Of a DNA stretch of 64,000 bases, positions 16,272 to 25,216 are shown in pieces; positions within the stretch are counted from its first letter, which is position 1; every line of letters begins with the position of its first letter. Source of the stretch: Bradyrhizobium roseum (lineage in GTDB: Bacteria > Pseudomonadota > Alphaproteobacteria > Rhizobiales > Xanthobacteraceae); the NCBI RefSeq assembly GCF_030413175.1, contig NZ_CP129212.1:6114450-6178449 (forward strand), read 5' to 3'. Both the position numbers and the translations under genes were made by a program. The notes under the pieces are model-generated. The model did no database searches and had not been told where the DNA came from. It worked only from the letters and a program-made list of their open reading frames with translations.

Positions 16272-17240
16272 ATGAAGTTACGCGCGATCATGCTTTCGTT
16301 GCTGGCGCTGGCGTCTGTGACAGGTCCGGCCCGCGCCGAAGACGCATCGAGCTATCCCTCCAAGAAGATCAAGATGCTGCTGCCGTTCGCGGCCGGTGGC
16401 GGCGGCGACGTGCTTGGCCGGCTGCTGGCCGACAAGATGGGCAACCGCCTGGGGCAGACCATCTACGTCGAAAACCGCACCGGCGCTGCCGGCACCATCG
16501 GCGCGCAGCAGGCGGCGACTTCGCCTCCCGACGGCTACACCATCACGATCGGCGGCATGACCACCCATGTGCTCGCGCCGGCCGTCTATCCCAACCTGCC
16601 CTATGATCCGATCAAGGATTTCACCACCATCGGGCGGATCGGCACGTCGTCCATCCTCCTGATCGCGACAAAGGATTTTGCCGCCAACAATCTGCGGGAG
16701 CTGGCCGAACTTTCGAAGAAAGGCGAGCCGATCCAGTACGGCAGCTGGGGCGTCGGCTCCACCGGGCACTTCTGCGGCGAAATCCTCTCGCAAAAAGCCG
16801 GCGTCCGCCTGCAGCACGTGCCGTTCAGCGGCGCGGCCAAACTCGCCAACGATTTGATGGGCGGTCACATCGCGGTGGGGCTGGTCGACATGGCGACCGG
16901 AACGCCGCTGGTGAAGGACGGCAAGCTGAAGGCGCTTGCGGTCTGTGGCGGCCGTTCGCCGAGCCTGCCCCATGTCGCGAGCTACAAGGAGCAAGGCGTC
17001 GACTTCGAACGCAGCCTGTCCTGGGTGATGTACGCGCCATCAGGCGTTCCCGCTCCCATCGCGGAGAAGGTTTCCGCCGCGCTCAAGGCCGCGTTGGCCG
17101 AACCCGACATCATCGAGAAACTGCTGGCGCTCGGCATCTCGGCGGATTTCATCGCCGGAGATCAGCAGCGCGACATCAACGCGCGCGACATCGAAGCCTG
17201 GAAGAAGGTCGCCAGCGACGCGAAGATCGAGGTCAAGTAG
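16272..17240 (+). CDS. Bug/TctC-family tripartite tricarboxylate transporter binding protein
   Basis: 322 residues with a Sec signal peptide (MKLRAIMLSLLALASVTGPARA) cleaved before EDASSYPS. The mature part has the Bug signatures KIKMLLPFAAGGGGDVLGR and ENRTGAAGTIGAQQ, and DPIKDFTTIGRIG. Bug proteins deliver carboxylates or aromatic acids to TctAB permeases. No tctA or tctB gene is nearby, so it is an orphan that must use a permease encoded elsewhere or act as a sensor. It is 100 bases downstream of the LacI gene. Confidence 0.92.
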   Translation: MKLRAIMLSLLALASVTGPARAEDASSYPSKKIKMLLPFAAGGGGDVLGRLLADKMGNRLGQTIYVENRTGAAGTIGAQQAATSPPDGYTITIGGMTTHVLAPAVYPNLPYDPIKDFTTIGRIGTSSILLIATKDFAANNLRELAELSKKGEPIQYGSWGVGSTGHFCGEILSQKAGVRLQHVPFSGAAKLANDLMGGHIAVGLVDMATGTPLVKDGKLKALAVCGGRSPSLPHVASYKEQGVDFERSLSWVMYAPSGVPAPIAEKVSAALKAALAEPDIIEKLLALGISADFIAGDQQRDINARDIEAWKKVASDAKIEVK

Positions 17241-17249
17241 GGAGAACGT

Positions 17250-17322
17250 GTCCCGGACGCGGTGCGGCGTTCTCGCGGCGATGCGAAGCATCGTCCAGTG
17301 CGCCGCTCCGCAGAACCGGGAC
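17250..17322. repeat. Bradyrhizobium/Rhodopseudomonas-type intergenic palindromic repeat
   Basis: The element starts GTCCCGGACGCGGTGCGG and ends CCGCAGAACCGGGAC, with an inner stem CGATGCGAAGCATCG, so it folds into a long interrupted hairpin. Elements with these outer arms are scattered between genes in this bacterial group. It lies between two converging genes (Bug, P450) and could act as a weak terminator or transcript-stabilising hairpin. Confidence 0.65.
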
Positions 17323-17337
17323 GCGATAGCTTGGCTT

Positions 17338-18558
17338 TCAGCTCGCCTTGCCAAACAGCACGGGCAACTGGCGCGGGCCGCGCACGGTGCCTTCCGACCA
17401 GGTGACCTTGCCGGCCGGGTCGAGCCTGAAATCCGGAATCCGCTTCAGCCATTCCTCGATCGCAACCGTCATTTCCATGCGCGCCAGGTTGGAGCCGACG
17501 CAGCGGTGGATGCCGAGGCCGAACGCGGCGTGGCGATTCTCCTTGCGGTCGATTACCACCTTGTCGGCATCCGGGAACATCGCCGGATCGCGGTTGGCGG
17601 CCGGGAACGATAGCAGCACCATGTTGCCGGGCTTGACCGGGCAGCCGCTGATGGTGGTCTCCTTCATCACCTCGCGCGCCATTGTCACCGGCGAATAGGC
17701 ACGCAGCAGCTCTTCCACGGCGAGCGGCATCAGTTCCGGCTCCTTGACCAGGCGCTCGCGGTCCGACGGTGTCTTCGCCAGATGCCAGAGCGAGGCGCCG
17801 ATCGCGCTCCAGGTGGTGTCGATGCCGGCGATCAGCAGCAGCCGCAGCGAGCCCAGCACATGCTCGTCCGCCAGCGGATTGCCGTCCTTGTCCCGCGCGT
17901 TCATCAGCGTGGAGATGAGATCGTCTGTGGGATTGTTCCTGCGCTGCTCGATATGGCCGATGAAATAGCCGGTCATCTCGCGCACCGCGCCCATCAGCGC
18001 GTTGTCGTCCTTGATGCCGAGCTCGAGAATTCCGTGAATCCACTTGATGAAGAGATCGCCGTCTTTCTCGGGAATGCCCAGCATGTGCGCGATGGCGCGG
18101 ACCGGGATATGCTTGGTGTAGCGCGCGGCGGCGTCGCATCCGCCGTCGGCGATGAACTCGTCGATCAGTTCGTTGCAGATCGCCCGCACCCGCGGCTCGA
18201 GCTTCTTCATCGCGTCCGGCGTGAACGGCGGCAACAGCAGTTGCTTGGCCGGCTTGTGCTCGGGCGGATCGGAGGTGATCGGCGGCGCCCGCGCCGTGAT
18301 TTCCGGGCGAACGTCGCGCACGATGACCCGGCGGGACGAGAAGTGATCGGTATCGTAGGAAATTTCCTTCACCGCCTGGTAGGTGGTCGGCATGTAGCAG
18401 CCGAGAAACCGCTCGGTGTGGACCACCGGCGAGGCCGCCCGCAGTTTCTCCCAGATCGGAAACGGATTTTCCGTCCACGCCGGATCGGTGTGATCGAAAT
18501 CGTTGACCCAGTCGGTGACCGGCGGATGTTCGGGCATGATGCTGGCGGAATCGGACAT
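17338..18558 (-). CDS. cytochrome P450
   Basis: 406 residues, the normal length of a soluble bacterial P450. The I-helix oxygen-binding motif is AGIDTTWSA, the K-helix ExxR is EELLRAYSP, and the haem-ligand loop is FGLGIHRCVGSNLARME with its Cys near residue 355. A TTG in frame at 18606 would extend the protein, but the ATG at 18558 follows AAGGA and begins MSDSASIMPEHP. The ferredoxin gene lies 67 bases upstream in the same transcript and is the likely electron donor; no ferredoxin reductase is nearby. The substrate is unknown. Confidence 0.93.
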   Translation of the reverse strand: MSDSASIMPEHPPVTDWVNDFDHTDPAWTENPFPIWEKLRAASPVVHTERFLGCYMPTTYQAVKEISYDTDHFSSRRVIVRDVRPEITARAPPITSDPPEHKPAKQLLLPPFTPDAMKKLEPRVRAICNELIDEFIADGGCDAAARYTKHIPVRAIAHMLGIPEKDGDLFIKWIHGILELGIKDDNALMGAVREMTGYFIGHIEQRRNNPTDDLISTLMNARDKDGNPLADEHVLGSLRLLLIAGIDTTWSAIGASLWHLAKTPSDRERLVKEPELMPLAVEELLRAYSPVTMAREVMKETTISGCPVKPGNMVLLSFPAANRDPAMFPDADKVVIDRKENRHAAFGLGIHRCVGSNLARMEMTVAIEEWLKRIPDFRLDPAGKVTWSEGTVRGPRQLPVLFGKAS

Positions 18559-18625
18559 CGGAGCAAATCCTTTGCGTGGTTCGTTCAGATCCTGGTGAGG
18601 GCTCAAGTTGATCTCGGGGACCGGA

Positions 18626-18835
18626 CTATTCCTCGGTCACGTCGATCGCGATCTCCGGACAGTTGCTCTGGGCAAGGTACGCCTTGTCTTCCAGGCCCGC
18701 CGGCACGGAACCGTCGCCGACTTCGTGCGCATTGCCGAACTCGTCGAGGTCGAACAGTTCTGGCGCCAGTGATTTGCAGCGCGCGTGGCCCTGACATTTG
18801 TCCTGGTCGACGCGGATTTTCAGCTTTCCAGCCAT
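18626..18835 (-). CDS. P450-associated ferredoxin with CxxHxxC cluster motif
   Basis: 69 residues. Cluster ligands are C14 and C20 in DKCQGHARC, and C59 in SNCPE. The central Cys of a standard [4Fe-4S] motif is His17, giving CxxHxxC...CP as in ferredoxins paired with P450s of Rhodopseudomonas palustris. This favours a [3Fe-4S] or His-ligated cluster. It precedes the P450 gene in the leftward transcript. GAGGGAAACGCTGCG precedes the ATG. Confidence 0.9.
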   Translation of the reverse strand: MAGKLKIRVDQDKCQGHARCKSLAPELFDLDEFGNAHEVGDGSVPAGLEDKAYLAQSNCPEIAIDVTEE

Positions 18836-18920
18836 CGCAGCGTTTCCCTCTGTGTGGCGCTTGTCTCGCGCAGCTTTCTGCGGCGCGACGGCAACTGACC
18901 CGCCGGCGCACCGCGAAGTT

Positions 18921-18929
18921 ATATCATAT
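18921..18929. promoter_or_regulatory. ATATCATAT palindrome in the ferredoxin/TetR divergent gap
   Basis: A short perfect odd palindrome lies in the only AT-rich part of the gap between the leftward ferredoxin-P450 operon and the rightward TetR gene. It overlaps a plausible leftward -10 element. It is a candidate operator for the TetR protein, but it is short and unproven. Confidence 0.25.
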
Positions 18930-18984
18930 TACATTCGCGCGGCCGTTGTGCTGTCAAGTCAAAAGTTATAGAGCATGGAATTGA

Positions 18985-19620
18985 ATGCCACCTCGACCCG
19001 CACGCAAAGCACTGAATGCCTATCACCACGGGGATCTCCGCGATGCCCTGGTTCAGGCCGCGTTGCACGAGGTCGAACTCGGCGGCCCCGAGGCGATCAG
19101 CATCAGCGCGCTGGCCAAGATACTCGGCGTCTCGCAGCCGGCCCCCTACAAGCATTTCGCCGATCGCGAAACGTTGTTGACGGCCGTCACGGCCGAAGCG
19201 TTCCGCCAGTTCAGCGCCATGATGCGCACGGCGATCGAAAAACCGTCGAAGCAATCAAAGCTTTCGCGTTTCGCGCAGCTCACGCTTGATTTCGGCCTGC
19301 GCCGCAACGGCATCTATCGCCTGATGTTCGCGTCGCGAACCATGGCCTGCGCGGCCAAGGGCAGCGAGTTGCACAGCGCCGCCATGGAAACCTTCGAACT
19401 GCTGCTGGAGGCGCTGGAGGCCCCGGCGGTCGGGCTGTTGCGCGAGCGGAGCGCCCTGAAGATCTGGGCCTCGCTGCACGGCGTGGTCATGCTCGCCGAA
19501 CAGGGACTGCTCACCGGCCAGGTTGCCAATGTCAGCCGGGAAGAACTGGTCGAGGACATCGTGGCGGAAACCAAGCTCGCGCTGTCCGTCGCCATCGAGG
19601 CCGCCGACAAGGCCGGCTGA
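18985..19620 (+). CDS. TetR/AcrR-family regulator with WHG-type C-terminal domain
   Basis: 211 residues. The N-terminal helix-turn-helix reads ISALAKILGVSQPAPYKHFAD, preceded by YHHGDLRDALVQAALH, a phrase typical of the WHG subgroup. The C-terminal domain contains ALKIWASLHGVVMLAEQG, giving the W-x-x-x-H-G motif for which the domain is named. It is divergent from the ferredoxin-P450 operon and probably represses it, with the P450 substrate or product as inducer. Confidence 0.9.
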   Translation: MPPRPARKALNAYHHGDLRDALVQAALHEVELGGPEAISISALAKILGVSQPAPYKHFADRETLLTAVTAEAFRQFSAMMRTAIEKPSKQSKLSRFAQLTLDFGLRRNGIYRLMFASRTMACAAKGSELHSAAMETFELLLEALEAPAVGLLRERSALKIWASLHGVVMLAEQGLLTGQVANVSREELVEDIVAETKLALSVAIEAADKAG

Positions 19621-19665
19621 GCGACGCCATCGCGCTCGGCGTCGTGGTGATCAGCGATGGACCTC

Positions 19666-20151
19666 TCACCGGCGCGTGCCGTCCTGGTTCTGGCCCGACC
19701 TCGGCGCAAACGATTGATTGCCAAAAGGCGACGCTGTGGGAATCTTCATCACGATGAACCCGCGGCCGGTCGATTGGTGACAGGAGTTGCATCCGGTCGT
19801 GAGTTCCCCAAACGCCTTGCCGAATGCGGCACTGCTACGGGCAGCGATCGCGCTGTCGAGCGATTTGAGCGGACCGTCGATCATCGTGACGTTGCTGACG
19901 GGGATATCGTTATATAACCCAATCGCATCCGCGAGGCCCGCCTTCACCAGTTCCAGTTGGTAGGACGCCAACTCCCAGTTGCGCTGCTGGGCTGCCGTCC
20001 ACAGCTTTGAATGCCGCGCCTGCAACGCGCCCATGACGTCGGCAAGCCGGGGCGCGCTTTTTTGCGTTGTCTGGGCGGCGGCCATCAACGGCGATGCCGG
20101 ACCGATGGCGATTGCGACGACCGCCGCAAGATATCTGGTGCTTTTGCGCAT
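19666..20151 (-). CDS. mono-haem cytochrome c-like periplasmic protein
   Basis: 161 residues from an ATG at 20151 that follows GAGGAACG. A signal peptide runs to about residue 26 (AVVAIAIGPASPLMAAAQ). A single haem-attachment motif CNSCH (C121, C124, H125) lies near the C-terminus, after a mainly helical region that contains LWTAAQQRNWELASYQLELVKAGL. This resembles four-helix c-type proteins with the haem at the end. Its electron partner is unknown and no oxidase gene is nearby. Confidence 0.85.
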   Translation of the reverse strand: MRKSTRYLAAVVAIAIGPASPLMAAAQTTQKSAPRLADVMGALQARHSKLWTAAQQRNWELASYQLELVKAGLADAIGLYNDIPVSNVTMIDGPLKSLDSAIAARSSAAFGKAFGELTTGCNSCHQSTGRGFIVMKIPTASPFGNQSFAPRSGQNQDGTRR

Positions 20152-20301
20152 GCTTCGTTCCTCGGCTGTTGACTGCATTCCTAAGCGGCCACCGGCGCAA
20201 TCCTTTGACGTGGGTCAATTTGTTGCTCCGGGGCAAACGCGTCACACTCGCCGTGAAGAATGCGCTCGCGCCAAGGTCGCGCTTGTATTTGTCACACCCA
20301 A

Positions 20302-21276
20302 ATGGTCATCTCCGCGGATCAAAGGCGGCGGCTTCGATTGAGCACGAACCTCACATCCCCTCTCCGTTCCTGTCATCGGAAGTCGGCGCCGGCGCGAGCC
20401 ATCAGGCGCATGGCTCTCGGGGCGCTGCTGTCGCTCTGCCTTTCCGGCGCAGCCCTGAGCGAGGAGAATGACGACGACGAGGAAGATGCGGCCAAGGCAA
20501 AAACGGCGCTGCCGAACGTCTATCTCGACATGCGAACGACCTACGGGACGCTGCCCGCCGGCGCGCTCTCCATCGGCTTCAGCCCGCCGCCGCTGTTGTC
20601 GCGACTGGCAAATCTGTCCTCGCTGCGAACCGCGACCTCGCCGTCCAGCCAAAGCGTCTCGGTCGACCTGCCCGTCACCGTCGATGTCAACGACCGCCTC
20701 TCGGTCTATGGCGGCGTCAGCGGCGCGACTTCGCAATCGGGCAACGATCCCTGGGGGACGTTCTCGGTCTACGCCTTTACCGTCGGCTTCCAGGCCGACC
20801 TCTATCAGCAGAACGGCGGACTATTTCCGACCATGACGCTGCAGTCGAACGCGACGCGATCGATTTCGGACGCGCCGCTGGCCACTACGACCTACAACAC
20901 GATTCTCGAAGCGGGCTACGCGCTGGACGCCGACGAAACGCGCGGTCTGCTCGCGGGCGTACAATATACGAGAGTCCTCGTCGACACGCCGCTCGCCCGC
21001 GTCAGCCCCGATGTCATGGGGTTTGTCGGCGGCTATTATCAATGGGACAACAACTGGAAGTTCACCGGCCGCTTCGGCGCGCAACACTTCGGCGGCGCAC
21101 AGCTTCTGAACCTGACACCGTTTGCGGCCTTCACGCAGCCGATCCTCCGCCTCGACCTCGACCGCATGGACGACGACGACAACCGGCTGTTCGGCATCAC
21201 CGCGCAGATCGCCTGGACGCCGAAACCGTCCTACCAGTTGACGCTGCGGACGCCGCTTTATGCGATCAGGAATTAG
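20302..21276 (+). CDS. putative outer-membrane beta-barrel protein
   Basis: About 324 residues from the ATG at 20302. The true start is uncertain: a TTG at 20338 and an ATG at 20410 are alternatives, and none has a strong ribosome site. The hydrophobic signal MALGALLSLCLSGAALSEE (from 20410) is preceded by basic residues, which favours an upstream start. After cleavage comes a very acidic run (EENDDDEEDA), then alternating strands rich in aromatic residues such as LSVYGGVSGATSQSG and FTGRFGAQHFGGAQLLNL, typical of barrels. The last residues (YAIRN) lack a terminal Phe. I do not recognise a specific family. Confidence 0.7.
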   Translation: MVISADQRRRLRLSTNLTSPLRSCHRKSAPARAIRRMALGALLSLCLSGAALSEENDDDEEDAAKAKTALPNVYLDMRTTYGTLPAGALSIGFSPPPLLSRLANLSSLRTATSPSSQSVSVDLPVTVDVNDRLSVYGGVSGATSQSGNDPWGTFSVYAFTVGFQADLYQQNGGLFPTMTLQSNATRSISDAPLATTTYNTILEAGYALDADETRGLLAGVQYTRVLVDTPLARVSPDVMGFVGGYYQWDNNWKFTGRFGAQHFGGAQLLNLTPFAAFTQPILRLDLDRMDDDDNRLFGITAQIAWTPKPSYQLTLRTPLYAIRN

Positions 21277-21389
21277 CCGCCGCTAACCCGTGATTGTCCC
21301 GGTATCTTCAGCCGATTCTGTGTATCAGCGCCCACATGGATGCCCAAAATCACCCCGCCCGGGCTATCCATTGCGCAGCAGGCGTGGCA

Positions 21390-21429
21390 CGATCAAAATT
21401 GGCCCGACACGCCAGTGGCGTGTCGGGCC
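21390..21429 (-). terminator. rho-independent terminator after aldehyde dehydrogenase gene
   Basis: A perfect 13-bp stem (21401-21413 with 21417-21429) closes on a 3-base loop. On the minus strand it is followed by AATTTTGATC, a short T-rich tail. It lies 45 bases beyond the stop of the leftward aldehyde dehydrogenase gene. On the plus strand there is no T tract, so it is directional. Confidence 0.75.
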
Positions 21430-21473
21430 ATGTCAGATCAGCAGCGCCAGCCGTATCGGCTTCGCCGTCTCGC

Positions 21474-22910
21474 TCACACCCCGGTCTGGGTGATGAACTT
21501 GGTGTTGAAATACGCCTCCATCGCCTCGATGCCGCCCTCCGAGCCGTAGCCGGAATCCTTGACGCCGCCGAACGGCACTTCGGGCAGCGCGAGGCCAAAG
21601 GCGTTGATCGACACCATGCCGGCTTCGATCGCGGCGCCGATCGCGGTCGCGGTCTTGGTCGAACTGGTGAAGGCGTAAGACGCCAGGCCGAACGGCAGGC
21701 GGTTGGCTTCTTCCGCCACCTCGTCGAAGGTCGAGAAGCGCGAGATCAGCGCCAGCGGGCCGAACGGCTCCTCGTTCATGGCGCGCGCATCCTTCGGCAC
21801 GTCGCTGACCACGGTGGGCTCATAGAAGTAACCCTTGTTGCCGACGCGGTGGCCGCCGGTCTCGAGCTTGGCGCCCTTGCTCACCGCGTCCTGCACCATG
21901 CCTTCGATCGCGGTAACGCGGCGCGGGTTGGCGAGCGACCCCATCTTCGAATCCGGATCCATGCCGTTGCCGACCTTCATCGACTTCGCGCCCTCGACGA
22001 ATTTTTCGACGAACTCCTTGAATACGTCGTCCTGTACCAGCATGCGGGTCGGCGAGATGCAGACCTGTCCGGCGTTGCGATATTTTGCTGCCGACAAAAT
22101 TTTCGCCGCCGCCGACACGTCGGCATCCTTGAACACGATCGCCGGCGCGTGCCCGCCGAGCTCCATGGTGGCGCGCTTCATGTGCAGGCCGGCCAGCGCG
22201 GAGAGCTGCTTGCCCACAACGGTCGATCCGGTAAAGGAGATCTTCCGGATCACCGGATGCGGAATGAGGTATTCGGAAATCTCCGACGGCACGCCATAGA
22301 CCAGGTTGATGACGCCGTCCGGCACGCCGGCATCGGCGAACGCCTTGATCAGTTGCGCTGGCGACGCCGGCGTTTCTTCGGGCGCCTTGACGATGATCGA
22401 ACAGCCCGCCGCAAGCGCCGCGGAGAGCTTTCGCACCACCTGGTTGATCGGGAAATTCCACGGCGTGAAGGCCGCGACCGGGCCAACCGGCTCCTTGATC
22501 GCGATCTGGTAGATGCCCGGGCCGCGCGCCGGGATCACCCGGCCGTAGGCGCGCTTGGCTTCTTCGGCGAACCACTCGATGACGTCGGCGGCGGCCATGG
22601 CTTCGATCTTGGCTTCCCCCAGTGTCTTGCCCTGCTCCATGGTCATCAGCGGCGCGATCTCGTCATTGCGCTCGCGCATGATCTGGGCGGCCTTGCGCAT
22701 GATCCTGCAACGTTCGAACGGCGCCACCGCGCGCCAGACCTTAAAACCCTTCGCGGCGGCTTCCAGCGCTTCGTCGAGATCGGCGCGGTCGGCATGCGCC
22801 ACGGTGCCGATCTCCTCTTCGGTTGCCGGGTTGCGCACGGCGATGGTCCGGCCCGATTGGCTCGGCCGCCATTTGCCATTGATGAACAATTGCGTATTGG
22901 AATATGCCAC
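21474..22910 (-). CDS. gabD: NAD(P)-dependent succinate-semialdehyde dehydrogenase
   Basis: 478 residues with all aldehyde dehydrogenase hallmarks: [15 protein letters not shown] near residue 145, FTGSTVVGK near 225, catalytic Glu in MELGGHAP near 250, and nucleophilic Cys in GQVCISPTR near 285. The order and wording best fit the GabD group, which oxidises succinate semialdehyde to succinate in 4-aminobutyrate breakdown. Related semialdehydes such as glutarate semialdehyde are possible. It is divergent from an SDR gene 114 bases away. Confidence 0.88.
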   Translation of the reverse strand: MAYSNTQLFINGKWRPSQSGRTIAVRNPATEEEIGTVAHADRADLDEALEAAAKGFKVWRAVAPFERCRIMRKAAQIMRERNDEIAPLMTMEQGKTLGEAKIEAMAAADVIEWFAEEAKRAYGRVIPARGPGIYQIAIKEPVGPVAAFTPWNFPINQVVRKLSAALAAGCSIIVKAPEETPASPAQLIKAFADAGVPDGVINLVYGVPSEISEYLIPHPVIRKISFTGSTVVGKQLSALAGLHMKRATMELGGHAPAIVFKDADVSAAAKILSAAKYRNAGQVCISPTRMLVQDDVFKEFVEKFVEGAKSMKVGNGMDPDSKMGSLANPRRVTAIEGMVQDAVSKGAKLETGGHRVGNKGYFYEPTVVSDVPKDARAMNEEPFGPLALISRFSTFDEVAEEANRLPFGLASYAFTSSTKTATAIGAAIEAGMVSINAFGLALPEVPFGGVKDSGYGSEGGIEAMEAYFNTKFITQTGV

Positions 22911-23024
22911 GACACTCGCTCCCTGTTTTATTGTCGCCCGATGGCGAAATCGGCCGGCCTGTAGATCGGCGCCTTTATGATCGAAGCCCGGCCGGATTGC
23001 AAAGCCTGTTCAGGAGAACACCTC

Positions 23025-23849
23025 ATGCCGAAAGATGACACCGCCCGCACGCTGCAGGGCAAGGTTGCGCTGGTCACCGGCGCGGGCCGCGGGCTCGGCC
23101 GGGCGTTCGCCGAGCGGCTGGCGAGCCTCGGCGCCGATGTCGCCATTCACGGCATGCGCGAAAACGGCCCGGCCGAGTATGGCGAGGGCTCGACGCTGAC
23201 GGCGGTCGCCGCGGACGTGGCGACGGCGCATGGCGTGCGCACCATCCGGGTGCTCGGCGATCTCACCCAGGGCGCGGACATCGCGCGCGTGGTCGAGACC
23301 ACGACGGGCGAATTAGGTCCGATCGACATTCTCGTCCACAACGCCGGCGGCGACATCGCTGCCAGGGGCGGCAAGCCCGATCCGAACGACGCCATCGGCA
23401 TCAGCGAGGAAGACGTCCGCGCGGTGCTCGACCGCAACCTGCTCTCGACCATTCTGACCTGCCAGGCGGTGGCCAAGGAAATGATGCCGCGGCGCCAGGG
23501 CCGCATCGTCACCATCGGCTCGGTCGCGGCCTTCAAGGGCCGCACCAACGGCTCGATCTATGCCGTGGCGAAAGCCGGCATGACGCACTATACGCGCTGC
23601 CTCGCCGACCAGCTTCGCGCCCACGACATCACGGTCAACTGCATCGCACCCGGCGACACCCGCACCGGCCGCTTCATGGGCACGCGCGCAGTCGATCAAA
23701 ACCACATGGTCGAAACCGGCACGCTGGACCGCATCGCCACCGTTGACGAGGTCGCGCGCGTCGTCGAAGTGTTCGCAGGACCGCTCGGCGCGTTCGTCTC
23801 CGGTCAGGTGCTGCGCGTCGACGGCGGCGGACAGTGCTGGGCGGCGTGA
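23025..23849 (+). CDS. short-chain dehydrogenase/reductase (SDR)
   Basis: 274 residues from an ATG at 23025 preceded by AGGAG. Cofactor motif TGAGRGLG lies near residue 18, NAGG near 110, and the catalytic tetrad includes Ser in TIGSVAAFKG and Y-x-x-x-K in SIYAVAKAG. The C-terminal VSGQVLRVDGGGQCWAA is the standard SDR ending. It is divergent from the aldehyde dehydrogenase and converges on the TRAP operon with an 8-base gap. The substrate is unknown. Confidence 0.9.
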   Translation: MPKDDTARTLQGKVALVTGAGRGLGRAFAERLASLGADVAIHGMRENGPAEYGEGSTLTAVAADVATAHGVRTIRVLGDLTQGADIARVVETTTGELGPIDILVHNAGGDIAARGGKPDPNDAIGISEEDVRAVLDRNLLSTILTCQAVAKEMMPRRQGRIVTIGSVAAFKGRTNGSIYAVAKAGMTHYTRCLADQLRAHDITVNCIAPGDTRTGRFMGTRAVDQNHMVETGTLDRIATVDEVARVVEVFAGPLGAFVSGQVLRVDGGGQCWAA

Positions 23850-23857
23850 CGAGCGCT

Positions 23858-25162
23858 CTATCCGTAGAGCAGCTTGGGCAGGATCGTGACGATGCCCGGA
23901 AACAACGTCAGCAGCAGCACGAAGCCGACCATGATGATCAAGTAGGGCATCGTCACCCGCGCGATATAGCCGAGGCCATCATCCGTCAGGCCCTGGATGA
24001 CGAACAGGTTGAAGCCGACCGGTGGCGTGATCTGCGACATTTCGACGGCAATCACGAGGAAGATTCCGAACCAGATGTCGTCGAAGCCCGCCGCCTTCAC
24101 GATCGGCAGCACGATCGGCAACGTCATCACGATCATCGAAAAGCCGTCGAGGAAACAACCGAGCACGAGATAGAACGCGATCAGCACCACGATCAGCGCG
24201 AAGGGCGACAGGCCGAGACCCTTAACAAACGCCGCCACTGCTTGCGGAATACCTAAAAAAGCGGCGGCATTCCCGAGGATCGACGCGCCGAGCACGATCA
24301 GCGCGATCATCGAGCAGGTGACTACCGACCCGATGATGACATCGCGCATCACCTGCTGCGACAGCGATCCCTGGCCCCACGCGACCAGCGCAGCGCCGAG
24401 CACACCGACCGCCGCCGCCTCCGATGGCGTCGCAAGCCCGCCATACATCGAGCCGAGCACGCATGCGATCAGGAACAAAGCCGGCGCAAGGTCCTTCAGC
24501 GCGGCGAAGCGCTCGCGCCAAGGGACCAAGGCAAGTTTAGCCTCGGTCTCCGGAACCAGTGTCCGGTTCAGCGTGGTATGGATCATCACCCAGGCCATGA
24601 ACGTCCCCGCCAGCAGCAGACCCGGCAGGACTCCGGCAGTGAACAGCTTCAGGATCGAGACGTCGCCGAGCACGCCATAGATGATCATGATGTTCGATGG
24701 CGGGATCAGGAAGCCAAGCGTACCGGCGCCCGCGAGCGAACCGATCGCGATATCCTTCGAATAGCCGCGGCGCAGCAGCTCGTTGAGCGACATGCGGCCG
24801 ATCACCTGCGTCGTCGCCGCCGACGAGCCGGAGATCGCCGCAAAGATCGTGCAGCCGATCACGTTGACATGCAGCAGACGTCCCGGCAGCAGCCCGGCCC
24901 ACGGGGCCAGTCCCTGAAACAGCGATCGCGACAACTTGGTGCGAAACAACAGCTCACCCATCAGGATGAACAGCGGCAGCGCCAGCAATTCCTGCGTGGT
25001 CAGGATGTTCCAGACGTATTGCGGCAGCAGCTTGTCGAGCGGGACCGAGCGGAACGTCGCCAACAGCACGGTCGCGGTGAGCGCCAGCGTCAGGCCGATC
25101 CAGAGTCCCCCTGCCAGCAGCGCGAACAAAATGGCGAACAGGCTGACGACTTCAATGGTCAT
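23858..25162 (-). CDS. dctM: TRAP transporter large permease (DctM-like)
   Basis: 434 residues, about 12 membrane segments, with the DctM family phrases LFILMGELLFRTKLSRSLFQ, VIGCTIFAAISGSSAATTQVIG and FLIPPSNIMIIYG. It is the ion-coupled translocation subunit of a TRAP system and works with the DctQ and DctP proteins encoded upstream in the same transcript. Its stop lies only 8 bases from the stop of the converging SDR gene, with no obvious terminator between. Confidence 0.93.
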   Translation of the reverse strand: MTIEVVSLFAILFALLAGGLWIGLTLALTATVLLATFRSVPLDKLLPQYVWNILTTQELLALPLFILMGELLFRTKLSRSLFQGLAPWAGLLPGRLLHVNVIGCTIFAAISGSSAATTQVIGRMSLNELLRRGYSKDIAIGSLAGAGTLGFLIPPSNIMIIYGVLGDVSILKLFTAGVLPGLLLAGTFMAWVMIHTTLNRTLVPETEAKLALVPWRERFAALKDLAPALFLIACVLGSMYGGLATPSEAAAVGVLGAALVAWGQGSLSQQVMRDVIIGSVVTCSMIALIVLGASILGNAAAFLGIPQAVAAFVKGLGLSPFALIVVLIAFYLVLGCFLDGFSMIVMTLPIVLPIVKAAGFDDIWFGIFLVIAVEMSQITPPVGFNLFVIQGLTDDGLGYIARVTMPYLIIMVGFVLLLTLFPGIVTILPKLLYG

Positions 25163-25216
25163 GAAATTGGCCTTCCGGCAGCGGGCGCGAGGGCGCGGCC
25201 CTCATTGCGCAGGTGG

